DNA from: Erinaceus europaeus
Taxonomy: Eukaryota > Chordata > Mammalia > Eulipotyphla > Erinaceidae
NCBI RefSeq assembly: GCF_950295315.1
Contig: NC_080166.1
Span: forward strand, 100,862,999-100,926,998
Reading direction: 5' to 3'
DNA length: 64,000 bases
Shown here: positions 10,280 to 20,687 of the stretch, in pieces
Numbering within the stretch: the first letter of the stretch is position 1
How the letters are laid out: the number at the start of each line of letters is the position of its first letter
Made by a program: the position numbers and the translations under genes
The notes under the pieces: model-generated
The model's database searches: none
Told to the model about the DNA's origin: nothing
What the model saw: only the letters and a program-made list of their open reading frames with translations

Positions 10280-10293
10280 AAAAATGTTGGATC

Positions 10294-10553
10294 GTGCAGT
10301 AGATATGCTAATAACAAGTTTTGTTTCATAGTAAGTAAGTTGCAGCCAGCTGCCTGTGGGACTCTAGGCCATTCCCCGCCCCCATGCAATTGCCCTTGAG
10401 ACAAGTAGCCCCCCAGAGGGAAGAAATGTTTTTTTTTCAGATATGGCCCCCTCAGGCCTTCCCTTGGCAACATGCTGGTTTTTGTTATATATGTTTCTGT
10501 TCACCCCACACCCTTGATACTATAGTCATTTAGTTAAAAAGCAAAGGGGGAAT
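10294..10553 (+). other. ERV 3' internal region with polypurine tract
   Basis: This is the rest of the internal region after the L1. It ends in the polypurine tract AAAAAGCAAAGGGGGAAT (10536-10553) directly before the right LTR. No env-like frame is visible. Confidence 0.75.
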
Positions 10554-10896
10554 TGTTGTATGCTTTACATTGGTTTGTTCTAGCCCTCCCCCGCCAAGAG
10601 AATTGGATGAGTCCTGTTAATTTCGCAGGCCTGCTTGGCCCCGCCCCAAGGAACCCTGGGAGAGGGTTCCTGAGTTCGAGAGTAAGGGAGAGGGTTCCTG
10701 AGTTCTAGAGTAGGAGAGTGCTTGTGCCGCCGCAAAGAGACAGCGGAGTTCTGTTTGGTGATTAGTTTGTCTTAGTTTATGAATCGTTGTTCCTGAATAA
10801 AGAAATACAGCTTCCCTGCCCAGCCGTTGTCTCCACGTCTCTGTTACCCACCGTGAAGCAAGCCAGCCGGCCAGAGCCTCCGAAATTTTAACAACA
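10554..10896 (+). repeat. Right LTR of class II-like ERV
   Basis: Starts TGTTGTATGC and ends TTTTAACAACA, with AATAAA at 10796-10801. It matches the left LTR closely but lacks part of the GAGAGTTC repeat block and has many point differences. Confidence 0.85.
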
Positions 10897-11040
10897 CAGT
10901 GGGCTATGGCACTAGACTCTCAGGCATGAGGTCCTGAGTTCAATCCCCAGCAGCACATGTACCGGAGCGATATCTGGTTATTTCTCTTTCTCTCTCCTAT
11001 CTTTCTCTTTTATAAATAAATAAAATCTTAAAAAAATAAA
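10897..11040 (+). repeat. tRNA-derived SINE, short form, missing its head
   Basis: Begins abruptly at the LTR edge with CAGTGGGCTATGGCAC, equivalent to about base 20 of a complete copy. It then shows GAGTTCAATCCCCAGCAGCACATGTACC, a pyrimidine block and AATAAATAAAATCTTAAA. The missing head is not found left of the 5' LTR. Confidence 0.8.
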
Positions 11041-12965
11041 GTTTCCACAGAATATGACGATTACTCAGATAACAGCACATTTACTATCAAAGTCTAGTGT
11101 TATGGACAGAATATTTTACTTCATCCCAAATTTATATATTTACATTTTTACTTCCAATGTAGCATTATCAGGAGGGGGGTATTGGGAGAGGTGGAGTTAT
11201 TATAATGCAGTTATTGTCTTTATGATAGTGTTTATTATTAATGGGATTAGTGCCCTATTAAGATAATAAAGAAATTCCTTGCCTTTTCTCACTAAGTGAT
11301 GACACAGAGAATTAACTGAATTGGGGAAGCAAATGCGTTTCATTATAACACGTTCTTTCTTCTTTTTTTATAAAGCTAGCAGACTTTTTTCTTTTAACTT
11401 TTATATATTTTTAATTATCTTCATTTACTGGAGAAAGATAGCCAGAAATTGAGATCATGTGCTTAATGTGTTCAAATTTATAACTTCCACCCATTTTCAA
11501 TATAGCTTTTATGCTTTCTTAGTTACTGATGAAGCTTAAGAATAAAAAATATTAAATATGTATTGTTTGTGATGTTTACACTTTGAAAGTATTTCCAGTG
11601 TAATAATCATGGAAAGTCATTTCACCAACATTTTATCTGCCTATTATTAAACTAAACTCCCTAGGATTAAACAAGAAAGAATAAGACTGTTATTTAATAA
11701 TTAATTTTTTCCTAAGATTATGCTGTACCAAAGTTTTTTTATGTTTATATATTTCCGGATTTGAATCATATATTATTCATAGGGGCCCTCAGGGAAAAAA
11801 CTGCTCCATAAAAGTAAAAGGGAAGTTCATAAAATCTAATTAGAAAATAATTACCATAAATGCAAGAGGTAACAAATATTTTAGGCTTTGTAAACGACTT
11901 CTATACACATCTTTATTTGGTTACAGCTACTTTTTGGGAGACACAGTATTTAGGTTTACTATCTTTACTATCTTTAGTAAAAGATAGTAAAGATAGTAAT
12001 TTACTTTAGTAATTTACTATCTTTAGTAAAAATCTGGAATCAATGTCTTTTACATGTAGCCAGCTCTAATTGTGTTCACTTAAAAGTGAACCCTCATTCA
12101 TATCCCACTGGGGAAAGTATGGATGGTCCATCAGAGACAATCACTTCCAATTCTCCTTGTAAGGGTTCTCATTTTTTTTTTTTTCTTTCTTATCTCCATT
12201 GCAAAGGGGAAAATACAATTTCTTAATATACAAAAGTTTTAAAATACAGCTTTATTAATTTAAATATATCAACAAACCAAAAAATATAGAAGCGCAAAAA
12301 ATTCTGAGCATGTTGTAAAGACTCCATTCCTTATATTCAAACTTAATCTAAAAGATCAAACGCGATTTTGACAATTTTTAGGTTTTAATTCTTAGGAATT
12401 GGGGCCTCACATATGCTCAGTATTAATATTTTTGGACTGCTTTTTAATATGATATTTTTTATCATATTTCTGGGATATAATTTAGAAACCATCTGATGTT
12501 TGGCACTCTAGTACATGCAGTGCCATGGATAGAACTCGAAAATTCATACTTGGAAGAAAAATATGTGATAATTATTTCCATATTCTAAAATGAGACCCTA
12601 GTATCTCTTTGGGACAAAAGAAAGAAATGGTCAAAATATTTACTTTCAAGTATATTTCCATAATTATTTCTACCCTCAGCTTACCGGCTCCTTAATGCCA
12701 TATAAACGTTAATGAGGAAAGAAGAAAACTTATTAGAAATGCAAAATGAGACATACCATGTCATTTTGTTTCCCACTAATTATGCAAATAAATCTCCCTG
12801 GAATTTAGGGATAGTGACTAATGGATTGGTAACCTGATTTTTATATCTGTCTGAGATATAGAAACATAGGAATAGCTTCACTGGAAAATAAAATTCCTGT
12901 ATAATTTTGTTTCTATTCTACTGTATGAGAGGTGTGATCCATGCAAATAGGAAATCAGGCTGATT
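11041..12965. other. AT-rich DNA, mostly unannotated
   Basis: About 1.9 kb without a gene. The stretch near 11870-11945 (AAATATTTTAGGCTTTGTAA) faintly resembles a hAT-Charlie/MER5-type remnant, which I hold at low confidence. A perfect inverted repeat lies at 11956-11999 and is listed separately. Confidence 0.45.
11956..11999. repeat. Inverted repeat, 20-bp perfect arms
   Basis: TTACTATCTTTACTATCTTT (11956-11975) and its exact reverse complement (11980-11999) are separated by AGTA. Each arm is itself two copies of a TTACTATCTT-type unit, and further copies follow to about 12031. Confidence 0.9.
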
Positions 12966-12967
12966 CT

Positions 12968-13145
12968 GTCTACAGTGCTGTGAATAAATATTTCTTTTTC
13001 TTCCCCCATCTTCCCCTTGCCTCTCAGTTTCTGCCTCTATAAAACAACAACAACAATAATAATATGGGGGAATTGCTGCTGGAGCAGTAGCTTCATCCTG
13101 CAGACACCAAGCCCCAGTAGTAACTTTGATGGCAACAAACAAACC
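12968..13145 (+). repeat. SINE 3' half with extended module
   Basis: Pyrimidine block and (AAC)n/(AAT)n tail, then the module GGAGCAGTAGCTTCATCC...GCCCCAGTAGTAAC seen in other extended SINEs here. The head is missing or decayed. Confidence 0.65.
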
Positions 13146-13366
13146 ATTGAAATTCCAGGTACTAAGAAAACTCTAAGCATTCAAATCAAAGAAATACAAA
13201 ATCTTCCTCAAAAAAACTGTTATCTCATATTCTCTGAGAAGACATTTTAACATGAACCCTGTTGTATAGTTATCATTGATCAGATTTTAAGCCCACTGAA
13301 AGCCAGAATCAAATAATGCAAACAGCTAAGTAAAATAATCCTAAGATCCTTTCTCAGTTTTTCCCT
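13146..13366. other. No recognised feature
   Basis: Short AT-rich interval between SINEs. Confidence 0.5.
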
Positions 13367-13378
13367 AAGAGGTCATAT

Positions 13379-13381
<3 letters not shown>

Positions 13382-13409
<28 letters not shown>

Positions 13410-13702
13410 CTTATTTATTTAATATTTTATTTTATTTATTTATTCCCTTTTGTTGCCCTTGTTGTTTTATCGTTGTAGTTATTATTGTTGTTGTCGTCAT
13501 TGTTGGATAGGACAGAGAGAAACGGGGAGAGGAGGGGAAGACAGAGAGGAGGAGAGAAAGACAGACACCTGCAGACCTGCTTCACCTCCTGTGAAGCGAC
13601 TCCCCTGCAGATGGGGAGCCAGGGTTCAAACCGGGATCCTTATGCCGGTCCTTGTGCTTTGCGCCACCTGCACTTAACCTGCTGCGCTACAGCCCGACTC
13701 CC
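13382..13702 (-). repeat. tRNA-derived SINE, long form, with (ATTT)n tail
   Basis: A complete minus-strand copy whose A-rich tail expanded to (TTTA)n at about 13382-13440. A perfect 15-bp target-site duplication AAGAGGTCATATTTA lies at 13367-13381 and 13703-13717. Confidence 0.92.
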
Positions 13703-13717
13703 AAGAGGTCATATTTA

Positions 13718-14023
13718 ATAATAAAAAGGGAAAGAGAGAGAGAAGTCTCCCTAGCACTTCCTTTTCTGTATATCTCTAATCTAAAGTAGCCACAGTCTAT
13801 TAAATGGAGACTATTTATTTAAAAAAAGCATTATTGCATAGGCTAATTAAACAATGATGATATAAATTTCAATGAAATTGAAAGAGATCAAAGAAATTTT
13901 TGTCAAATATTCTGAGATTTCTTTATTAAATAAAACTGAGGAAACATAAAAAATTTCCATTTGTACATGTAAAACAAAATATTGATTATACACTAAAGAT
14001 TCTACTAAATAATGAATGCTTTT
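13718..14023. other. No recognised feature
   Basis: AT-rich sequence with no gene or named repeat visible. Confidence 0.5.
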
Positions 14024-14066
14024 TTTAACATGTGTACTCAACCTGGTGCACCACTGCCTGGCCCCA
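14024..14066 (-). repeat. SINE head fragment
   Basis: CTGGTGCACCACTGCCTGGCCCC is the complement of the first ~25 bases of the SINE head (GGGGCCAGGCAGTGGTGCA). The rest is absent. Confidence 0.6.
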
Positions 14067-14304
14067 AGAGTGCTCTTTTATATTCAAATAGAGACAGTGT
14101 ACTTACACCTTGGTTTTATCAGAATGATTTAATATTTATAACTATCCATAAAGACAATTGAGGTAAAAATTACTTTTAAAGAACTAAATATTCTTACTCC
14201 TCCAAAGAGCACAACATAACAATCATTGTAATATTTGTTCAGAAATTCCTCAGGACAGTGAAGCAGTTAATGATTGCCTTGAAATATCAACATTGCTTCT
14301 ACCT

Positions 14305-14640
14305 TTTTTTTCTTTTTCTTTTTGCCTCCAGGGTTGCCTCAGTGTCTGCACTACAAATCCACTGCTCCTGGAGGATATTTTTCCCCTTTTGTTGCCCTTG
14401 TTGTTTATTGTTGTTGTTATTATTGTTATTGCTGTCGTTGGATAGGACAACATGGAAATGAAGAAAAGAAGGGAAGACAGAGAGGGGGACAGAAAAATAG
14501 ACACCTGCAGACCTGCTTCACTGCTTGTGAAGCAACCCCATGCAGGTGGGGAGCCGCGGGCCCAAATGCGAATCTTTATGCAGGTCCTTGTGCTTTGCTT
14601 CATGTGCACTTAACCCACTGCACTACCGCCCTACCCCGCT
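14305..14640 (-). repeat. tRNA-derived SINE with extended 3' module
   Basis: Long-form core and (AAC)n-type tail on the minus strand, preceded (left) by the extended module complement CAGTGTCTGCACTACAAATC..CTCCTGG. Confidence 0.85.
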
Positions 14641-14669
14641 CCTATTTCTTTTAAATAATTTCCAACCAT

Positions 14670-14835
14670 GGGGGCCAGGAGGTGGCTCACCTAGTTAAGT
14701 GCCTGGCTCCCCACCTGCAGGAGGGATGCTTCACAAACAGTGAAGCAGGTCTGCAGTTTTTTCTTTTTCTCTCTCTTCTCTATCTTCCCTTCCTATCTCG
14801 ATTTCGTTCTGTCCTGTCGAATAAAATGGGAAACA
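14670..14835 (+). repeat. tRNA-derived SINE
   Basis: GGGGCCAGGAGGTGGCTCA head, then CCACCTGCAGGAGGGATGCTTCAC, pyrimidine block and ATAAAATGGG tail. Confidence 0.8.
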
Positions 14836-15377
14836 TTTCAATTAATTTAATAAGTATATAAAATTCTCAGGAAAATAACCCCAGACTAGATGTGTTTTTT
14901 CATATTGCCAGCACTGAGCTCCTGTGATAACCCTAGAAGCTAAATAATAATAATGATAACAACAACAATAATTTCCACCAATATGCAATTATTTTTGTCA
15001 AATTATCAATTATTATTATTTTGTCATTCCAATGCTTGTGACGGTTTAAACATTATATCTATTCTCATTGAATTAAATCAACCTAGCAATTCTCAATCTC
15101 TTACTATACAAACTACTCATTAAATCTAAGAGGATGTATTTAAGTAGGGGGAATGACTTCCTTTGGGAAAAACTTTCAGCAAGTTCACTAATATCTACAA
15201 AAATTCAGTTAGAAGGTTGAAATCTTCCAATATGATCTTCCAGAAAGATATAACAACTGATATCACTATAGACTGAGATATATTTTTCAAGGTGATTGTT
15301 TATATGTAATCCATATTTATGGATATTTCCATTTAAAACTATAGGCTTAAAACTAACAAAGTAGCCTTTGTTTGTTT
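14836..15377. other. AT-rich DNA, nothing recognised
   Basis: Contains a short (AAT/AAC)n patch near 14945-14970 but no gene. Confidence 0.5.
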
Positions 15378-15653
15378 TAATATCCCCAGAACTAAGAATC
15401 CATTGCTCCCAGTTGCCATTCCCCCCACTTTTTTTTGTTTGTTTTCTTTTCTTTCTATTGTGTTTTACAGGACAGAGAGAAACTGAGAGGAGGTGTGGGA
15501 TAGAGAGGGAGACAGAAAGATAGACAGCTGAAGACTTGCTTTCACTGCTCTTGAAGCATCTCCCCTGTAGGTGGGGATCAGAAGCTCGAATCTGGGTTCT
15601 TTCTCATGGTGATATGTATGCTTAAATGGGTGTACCACTACTGCAGGAACCCC
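15378..15653 (-). repeat. tRNA-derived SINE with extended 3' module
   Basis: Complement of the extended module (AGAATCCATTGCTCCCAGTTGCC), GACAGAGAGAAACTGAGAGG, the CTGTAGGTGGGGATCAG core and GGTGTACCACTACTGCAGG head complement. Confidence 0.8.
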
Positions 15654-15802
15654 TGAAGTAGCCTTTAAAAGCTTGCAATTTCAAATAAATGCATGAGTTT
15701 CCCCATAAAACAGTATCTTCTATTTAAATAGATTTAACAAGTATATAAAATTATCAGTAACATAACCTCACACTAGGTATACTTTTCTGTGTTTGTGTTA
15801 AA

Positions 15803-16190
15803 GATTTATTTATTTATTTATTTATTTTCCACCAGAAATATTGCTGGGGCTCAGTGTCAGCACTATGAACCCATGGATTCTGATGGCCATTTTTTCCTTT
15901 TTTCACTCCTTCTTTCTTTCCTTCCTTCTTTCCTTTCTTCCTTCCTCCCTTCCTTCCTTCCTTCCTTCCTTCCTTCCTTCTTTCCTTCCTTTCTTTCTTT
16001 CTACTTTGTTTTGATAGGACAGAGAGAAATTGAGAGTTGAGAAGGAGATAGGGAGAGAGAAAGATAGACACCTACAGACCTGTTTCATCACTTGTGAAGC
16101 ATCCCTCCTGTAGATGGGGACTAGGGGCTTGAATCCAGGTCCGTGGTCATAGTAATGTATGGATTTAACCAGATGCTCCAGGGCCCAGCA
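15803..16190 (-). repeat. tRNA-derived SINE with expanded (CTTT/CTTC)n tract
   Basis: A minus-strand extended SINE: module complement CTCAGTGTCAGCACTATGAACC, then a ~110-bp TTCC/TTCTT microsatellite at about 15898-16006, then GACAGAGAGAAATTGAGAG, the core and the head complement. The microsatellite produces spurious Lys/Glu/Gly-rich open frames. Confidence 0.8.
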
Positions 16191-16254
16191 CCTTGGTGTC
16201 ATTTTTTAAGGTAAACAATGGATATGGCTGTAGTGCATAGTAAAGAAAAAGAAG

Positions 16255-16589
16255 TGTTGTTGTTGTGGCCAGGTGTCGGGCTGCACCTCAGAGAAGAGAG
16301 AGCAGGTGTGGAACAAGTGGGGTACACAAATCTTTATTATAGGATGGGGGGGTGGCTCAGGCCACGTGGAGTCAGCCGACAGTGGCTGTCCCCACTACCT
16401 CACCACCGGGCAAGAGAGAGAGGGCACTGAGAGAGAGTGAGAGCCGAGAGAGAGCGCGGGGGTGGGGGGAGAGCTTTTATTGGGCAACAACTAGGAGTGA
16501 CGTGTGGGGGCAGGATTGGTTGAAGGGGGCACTGCGGGGCTGGTAAAACCTGGGGGCGGAGACTGCATCAGAATAATTCCTCAGCATCA
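16255..16589 (-). mobile_element. Solo LTR with 6-bp target-site duplication
   Basis: Read on the minus strand it begins TGATGCTGAGG and ends ACAACAACA. It contains a TATA-like CAATAAAAGCTC (near 16476-16487) and a downstream AATAAA (tttatt near 16332), the order expected of U3-R-U5. A perfect AAGAAG duplication flanks it at 16249-16254 and 16590-16595. Six bases fit class II ERVs. No internal sequence adjoins it. Confidence 0.8.
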
Positions 16590-16679
16590 AAGAAGTCCCA
16601 ATATAAACTTTAGATCTGCAATGATACCTATAGTTTTAAAGTTCTGATATTCAAACCATAATGATTTTTAATAAGTTGC

Positions 16680-16866
16680 TTTTAATATTTATCTTGTAGG
16701 ATAGAGACAGAGAAAAGTAGAGGGAGTAAAGGGGAGACAGATACCTGCAGTATTGCTCACTGCTTATAAAGTTATCTTCTTACAGGTGGGATCTGGGGAC
16801 TTAAACCTGAGTCGTTGTATATGATAGCACGTACCCTTAACTAGGTGAATCACTGCCTTGCCCCAC
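16680..16866 (-). repeat. tRNA-derived SINE fragment
   Basis: Minus-strand GATAGAGACAGAGAAAAG..., core TTACAGGTGGGATCTGGGG and head complement GTGAATCACTGCCTTGCCCC. Confidence 0.75.
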
Positions 16867-17912
16867 CTGTATTATTAATACATTAATAATAATTTTAAAT
16901 GTTCATATTTTAATATTGTATTTTTAAATGTTTTATTGACTTTTCACTGGAGTATTACTTATTTTGAAAAATATTTTTTAATATATAGTTTGTTTTTTGC
17001 ATTTATTAGGTTTTCCTGCATTAACATATATCAAAAGTGATATGCAAAAGTTATCTGAAGCTTTCTTTGTTACAGCTTATTATAGAGTAGAATACTTATG
17101 ATATGACTAATTAAATCTACATCTATTGTGCTTTTCACCTAACTCGTCCACTCTCTTAAATCATTAGTATATGAAAATGTATTGCTCAAATAAAAGTGTC
17201 TCCTTGGTGCTGTATTTCATTTAAATCTCTGTCAAAATTAATTTCATATCATGGCAAATGATAATATAGATAGATAAGACTAATGCCTATGTAAATTATA
17301 ATACAGCTATAAACAAAACATTAATAAATGTCTAAATAATTCTCATATGACTGAGTTTATAAAGCATAAATTGATAAAATGATATATTAATGAAATGAAA
17401 CTAATATACAATCATCAAAAGCTGCTGTTGTGCTAGCTAAAATGACTTATAAATGCTATCTACTGTGTGAAAGAAGAAATAATAATTTTTTGCTGCAAAA
17501 TATGATGATCCCCTCTTCTTTTCTCTAAATATTTTAGCAACATATATATGCATATATATTTAATTCTAACTCTTTAATATGTATGTGAAACTTTTTACAA
17601 GCTACACAGATCTTTTAATGATTTTATAGCTCAGAAATGTTTTTCTGAGAGATCTGGAATGCATTCCTTCTATATTTAACTATCAACAGATATTAAACTG
17701 TTATCTTTCACTTTCTGAGGGAAGAGAACAGAAGAGTTAAATTTAAGTAAGTGCCTGATTCCTAATTACAAACTATATTCTGTCACAAAATTATAACTTT
17801 GTTTGCTTTGTACATGTTTCATTAGTTAATACAGATAATGACAATTACCAGCTGAATTTTGTGCAAGTAAAACAGCTGTCAAGTGCAGAATAGACAGCTT
17901 ATTGTATAGAGT
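16867..17912. other. AT-rich DNA, nothing recognised
   Basis: About 1 kb with no gene, RNA or identifiable repeat. It forms the left flank of the Vingi insertion. Confidence 0.55.
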
Positions 17913-17921
17913 TTGTACCCT

Positions 17922-19394
17922 ACTTCTTCTTCTAGCGTTTGCCCTTTTTCCGTAGCCAGTCAACAGCGTCAGGTTGAGCCTGATGTAAAGTTTCAAGACC
18001 TCCTTTGAATCTGGAGAGGTGGCAGTCGTTGACTATGTGGGTCATAGTGTGTCTGTAGCCGCAGGGGCAGTTCGGGTCGTCTCTGGCTCCCCAGCAATGG
18101 AACATAGCAGCACACCGGCCATGGCCTGTTCGATAGCGATTGAAGAGGGCCCAATCATAACGTGCTAGGTCAAAGCCGGGTTGACGCTTGCAGGGGTCTG
18201 TGATGAGGTGTTTGTTCTTTACCTCAGCTGACTGCCAACTCTGTTTCCAAGAGTCTGGAACAGAGAAGTTCAGTGTAGGCATAGGGGACCAGATTGGGTG
18301 ATGAGACGTCAAGCGTTGGACAGGGTGGGCAAAGATATCCGTGTATATTGGCAGGTCCGGTCGAGCATAGACGTGGGAAATGAACTTAGATGATGCCGCA
18401 TCCTGACGAATATCTGGCGGGGTGATGTTGCTAAGAACTGGCAGCCATGGAACCGGGGTGGAACGAATGGTTCCAGAAATTATCCTCATGGAGGAATATA
18501 ATTTGGAATTGACCAAGTGGACATGGGGGCTACGGAACCATGCTGGGGCACAGTATTCTGCAGTGGAATAGCATAATGCCAGAGATGATGATCGTAGTGT
18601 GGAAGCGCTCGCACCCCATGAGGAGCTGGCCAGTCTTGCAATGATGTTATTCCTCGCGCCCACCTTTGCTGCAGTTTTTATGAGATGTTCGTGAAATGAC
18701 AGGGTGCGATCCAGAGTAACGCCAAGATAGACTGGCTGGGCTTCATGCCGGATTCTCGTATCGCCAAGCTACACATTAAGCTCACGCGAGGCAGAGGCAT
18801 GGTGTAGATGGAAAACAGATGATACCGTTTTTGCAGTGCTAGGGATTAGTCACCATTTTTTACAGTAATCAGATATCAGAGACATGTCTTTCGTGAGTGT
18901 TTCCTCGAGGATGTCGAACTTTGATGTCTGAGTTGCACAGCAGATGTCATCGGCGTAGATGAACTTCCTTGAAGAAGTTTCTGGAAGGTCATTGATGTAA
19001 ATATTAAATAGCGTAGCAGCCAGAACAGGGCCCTGGGGGAGGCCACTTGAGACAAGTTTCCATCTGCTAGACTTGTCACCCAGATGCACCCGGAATCTTC
19101 TGTTTTGGAGAAGAAACGATATAGTGTTGGCCACCCATGGAGGCAGGCATTTTGAGATCCTGACTAGGAGACCTCGGTGCCAGACCGTGTCATAGGCTGC
19201 TGTGAGATCAACAAAGACAGCACCCGTCTTTAAATTCTTCTGGAATCCATTTTCAATGTAAGTTGAGAGGGCCAGGACTTGTTCGCAGGTAGATCTTCCT
19301 GGGCGGAAACCAGCTTGGGCGGGTGATAGGAATTTCTCTGTAAGAGGAGAAATATGTAACAGAAGCAGCCTCTCAAGGAGTTTGTAACACAAAC
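17922..19394 (-). mobile_element. Vingi-type non-LTR retrotransposon, 5'-truncated
   Basis: A 1.47-kb minus-strand copy. It encodes the reverse transcriptase and C-terminal part of an Ingi/Vingi-like element and ends just after the stop codon with an (AAG)n-like 3' tail (complement acttcttcttct, 17922-17933). A 9-bp duplication TTGTACCCT flanks it (17913-17921 and 19395-19403). It lacks the 5' part, including the endonuclease. In mammals the Vingi clade was described from hedgehogs. The clade assignment is from the protein pattern, not a tree; another jockey/CR1-like clade is the alternative. Confidence 0.75.
17932..19393 (-). pseudogene. Vingi-type reverse transcriptase, two nonsense codons
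   Basis: One continuous frame of about 487 codons on the minus strand, interrupted only by TGA near 18848 and TAG near 18768, both explicable as C-to-T-type changes. In order: the GFRPGRSTCEQVL block (~19310-19270), AVFVDLTAAYDTVWH (~19230-19185), GLPQGPVLAATLFNIYINDLPE (~19050-18985), and the catalytic YADD (~18960). After YADD come the region with ASTLRSSSLALCYSTAEYCAP (~18610-18550) and a C-terminal Cys/His cluster (CPCGYRHTMTHIVNDCH, ~18075-18020). The enzyme would copy the element's RNA at the target site. I see no RNase H domain after the reverse transcriptase, as expected for Vingi rather than Ingi. The start is lost to 5' truncation. Confidence 0.85.
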
Positions 19395-19403
19395 TTGTAC
19401 CCT

Positions 19404-20687
19404 GCTAAGAAGGTAACACTAGTTCAAGCTTCTGTACCACGTGACACTGCCATAGCCTTTGGGGAGGCTCTGGTTCTGTGGTATCTCTCTAATTGACAGA
19501 TACACGAGGCTCTAGCTCAACATACCAAGAGCTGTCTGACAAGTCTTCTAGCTTGACAGAAAGTTTGTATTAACGAAATGTATTGGAATAGATTGCACCT
19601 GCATGTACTATATAAAAAGGTAAGATATCCTTATTTTCACAATATTTTTAATAGATAATCCAGGATGAGCATCCGATTCTGTTTCAATACTTTATTAACC
19701 TAAAATGAAGATGCAATAAAAAAAAGCATGCTTATTTGTGATCGAATCAGACTTGAGGAGATCACATTAAAAGAAAGTGACAGTGAGGTTAATGATAAAA
19801 TGGATTTCAGTGGAAACATGTCTAAAAGGATCAGATTCAGACATATTCTAGTGAGTGAACTTACCACACATTTTAATGAAGATAAGGTGATAAGGATAAA
19901 TTAAATAAAAATATGGGTCTAAGGTAAAGGGAACCTGACCACATTTTTGTGATATGTGCGAAGGCTACAGAATTCTATATTTTATGCTGAAGTTTGGTAA
20001 CCTATCCCTGTGGCAATAGATGTGAAAAGTACATGGGAGTTAGAATAAAGTGGATAGTAACAGTAAACTATGTACTAACAATCAAAGAAGACTCTCACAC
20101 ACTTTGGCCCCAAAAAACCCATTTCAGGTATCTTGGCTAAAAGAAACAAATGAAAATAGTACAGGTGACATGTTTTATTTCCCTGTATTTAATTCTCTAT
20201 GTTTAAAACCTATTTAAAAACACAGTCTATTTGATTTATTATTGTAAAAAATAAAAACTTCTGTGGTACATTTCTTGTGGTGTTTTAAGCATGGCAGGCT
20301 TATTAGGTACATAAAAACCATGATGGGCTACAACCCCCACTAAGTCATTTAATTAAAAAACCTTTTCGTATGTGCGCTGACATTTTGAGGGTATTTGTAT
20401 AATTAATGCAGAGCATTTATTTTCTATTTTTCCATATTACAGTTTTTATGCTACTAAATTTATAATTGAATTGAAATTATGGGTCATGCAGAGGTTAACA
20501 GCAGAGATGAAGAAGTAATTCAAATTTACTAGTCCTTGTTTTATTAGTAAATTGATTTAGAACATTGTAGAGCTGTAAAAAAGATCTAGCCTTGATATCC
20601 TATGCTCATTTTATTCTAAAGGATCCAATACTTATATAAGCAAAGAAAAATTGACCAAAAACTTTTTCCCATTAAAAACCTATCAAA
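19404..20687. other. Mostly unique-looking DNA
   Basis: About 19410-19490 (CTTCTGTACCACGTGACACTGCC) may be a decayed SINE core. The rest is AT-rich with no gene. Confidence 0.45.

Larger units (their letters stand above)
5788..10896 (+). mobile_element. Class II-like ERV with two LTRs, no coding genes, split by L1
   Basis: Two similar direct LTRs (5788-6147 and 10554-10896) enclose a Lys-type primer site, a leader, a late L1 insertion (7424-10279) and a polypurine tract. Without the L1 the internal region is only about 1.5 kb and shows no gag, protease, pol or env motifs, so this looks like a non-autonomous element moved by another retrovirus. The primer type points to the betaretrovirus/ERVK side. 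There is no matching target-site duplication outside the LTRs (GGGAAT left, CAGTGG right). Confidence 0.8.

Noticed and set aside
3373..13440. CRISPR-like spaced repeats
   Set aside because: The repeated units are dispersed SINEs, L1 ends and microsatellites. No regular repeat-spacer array is present, and none is expected in a vertebrate.
15814..16071. Lys/Glu/Gly-rich open frames
   Set aside because: They are translations of a (CTTT/CTTC)n microsatellite inside a SINE.
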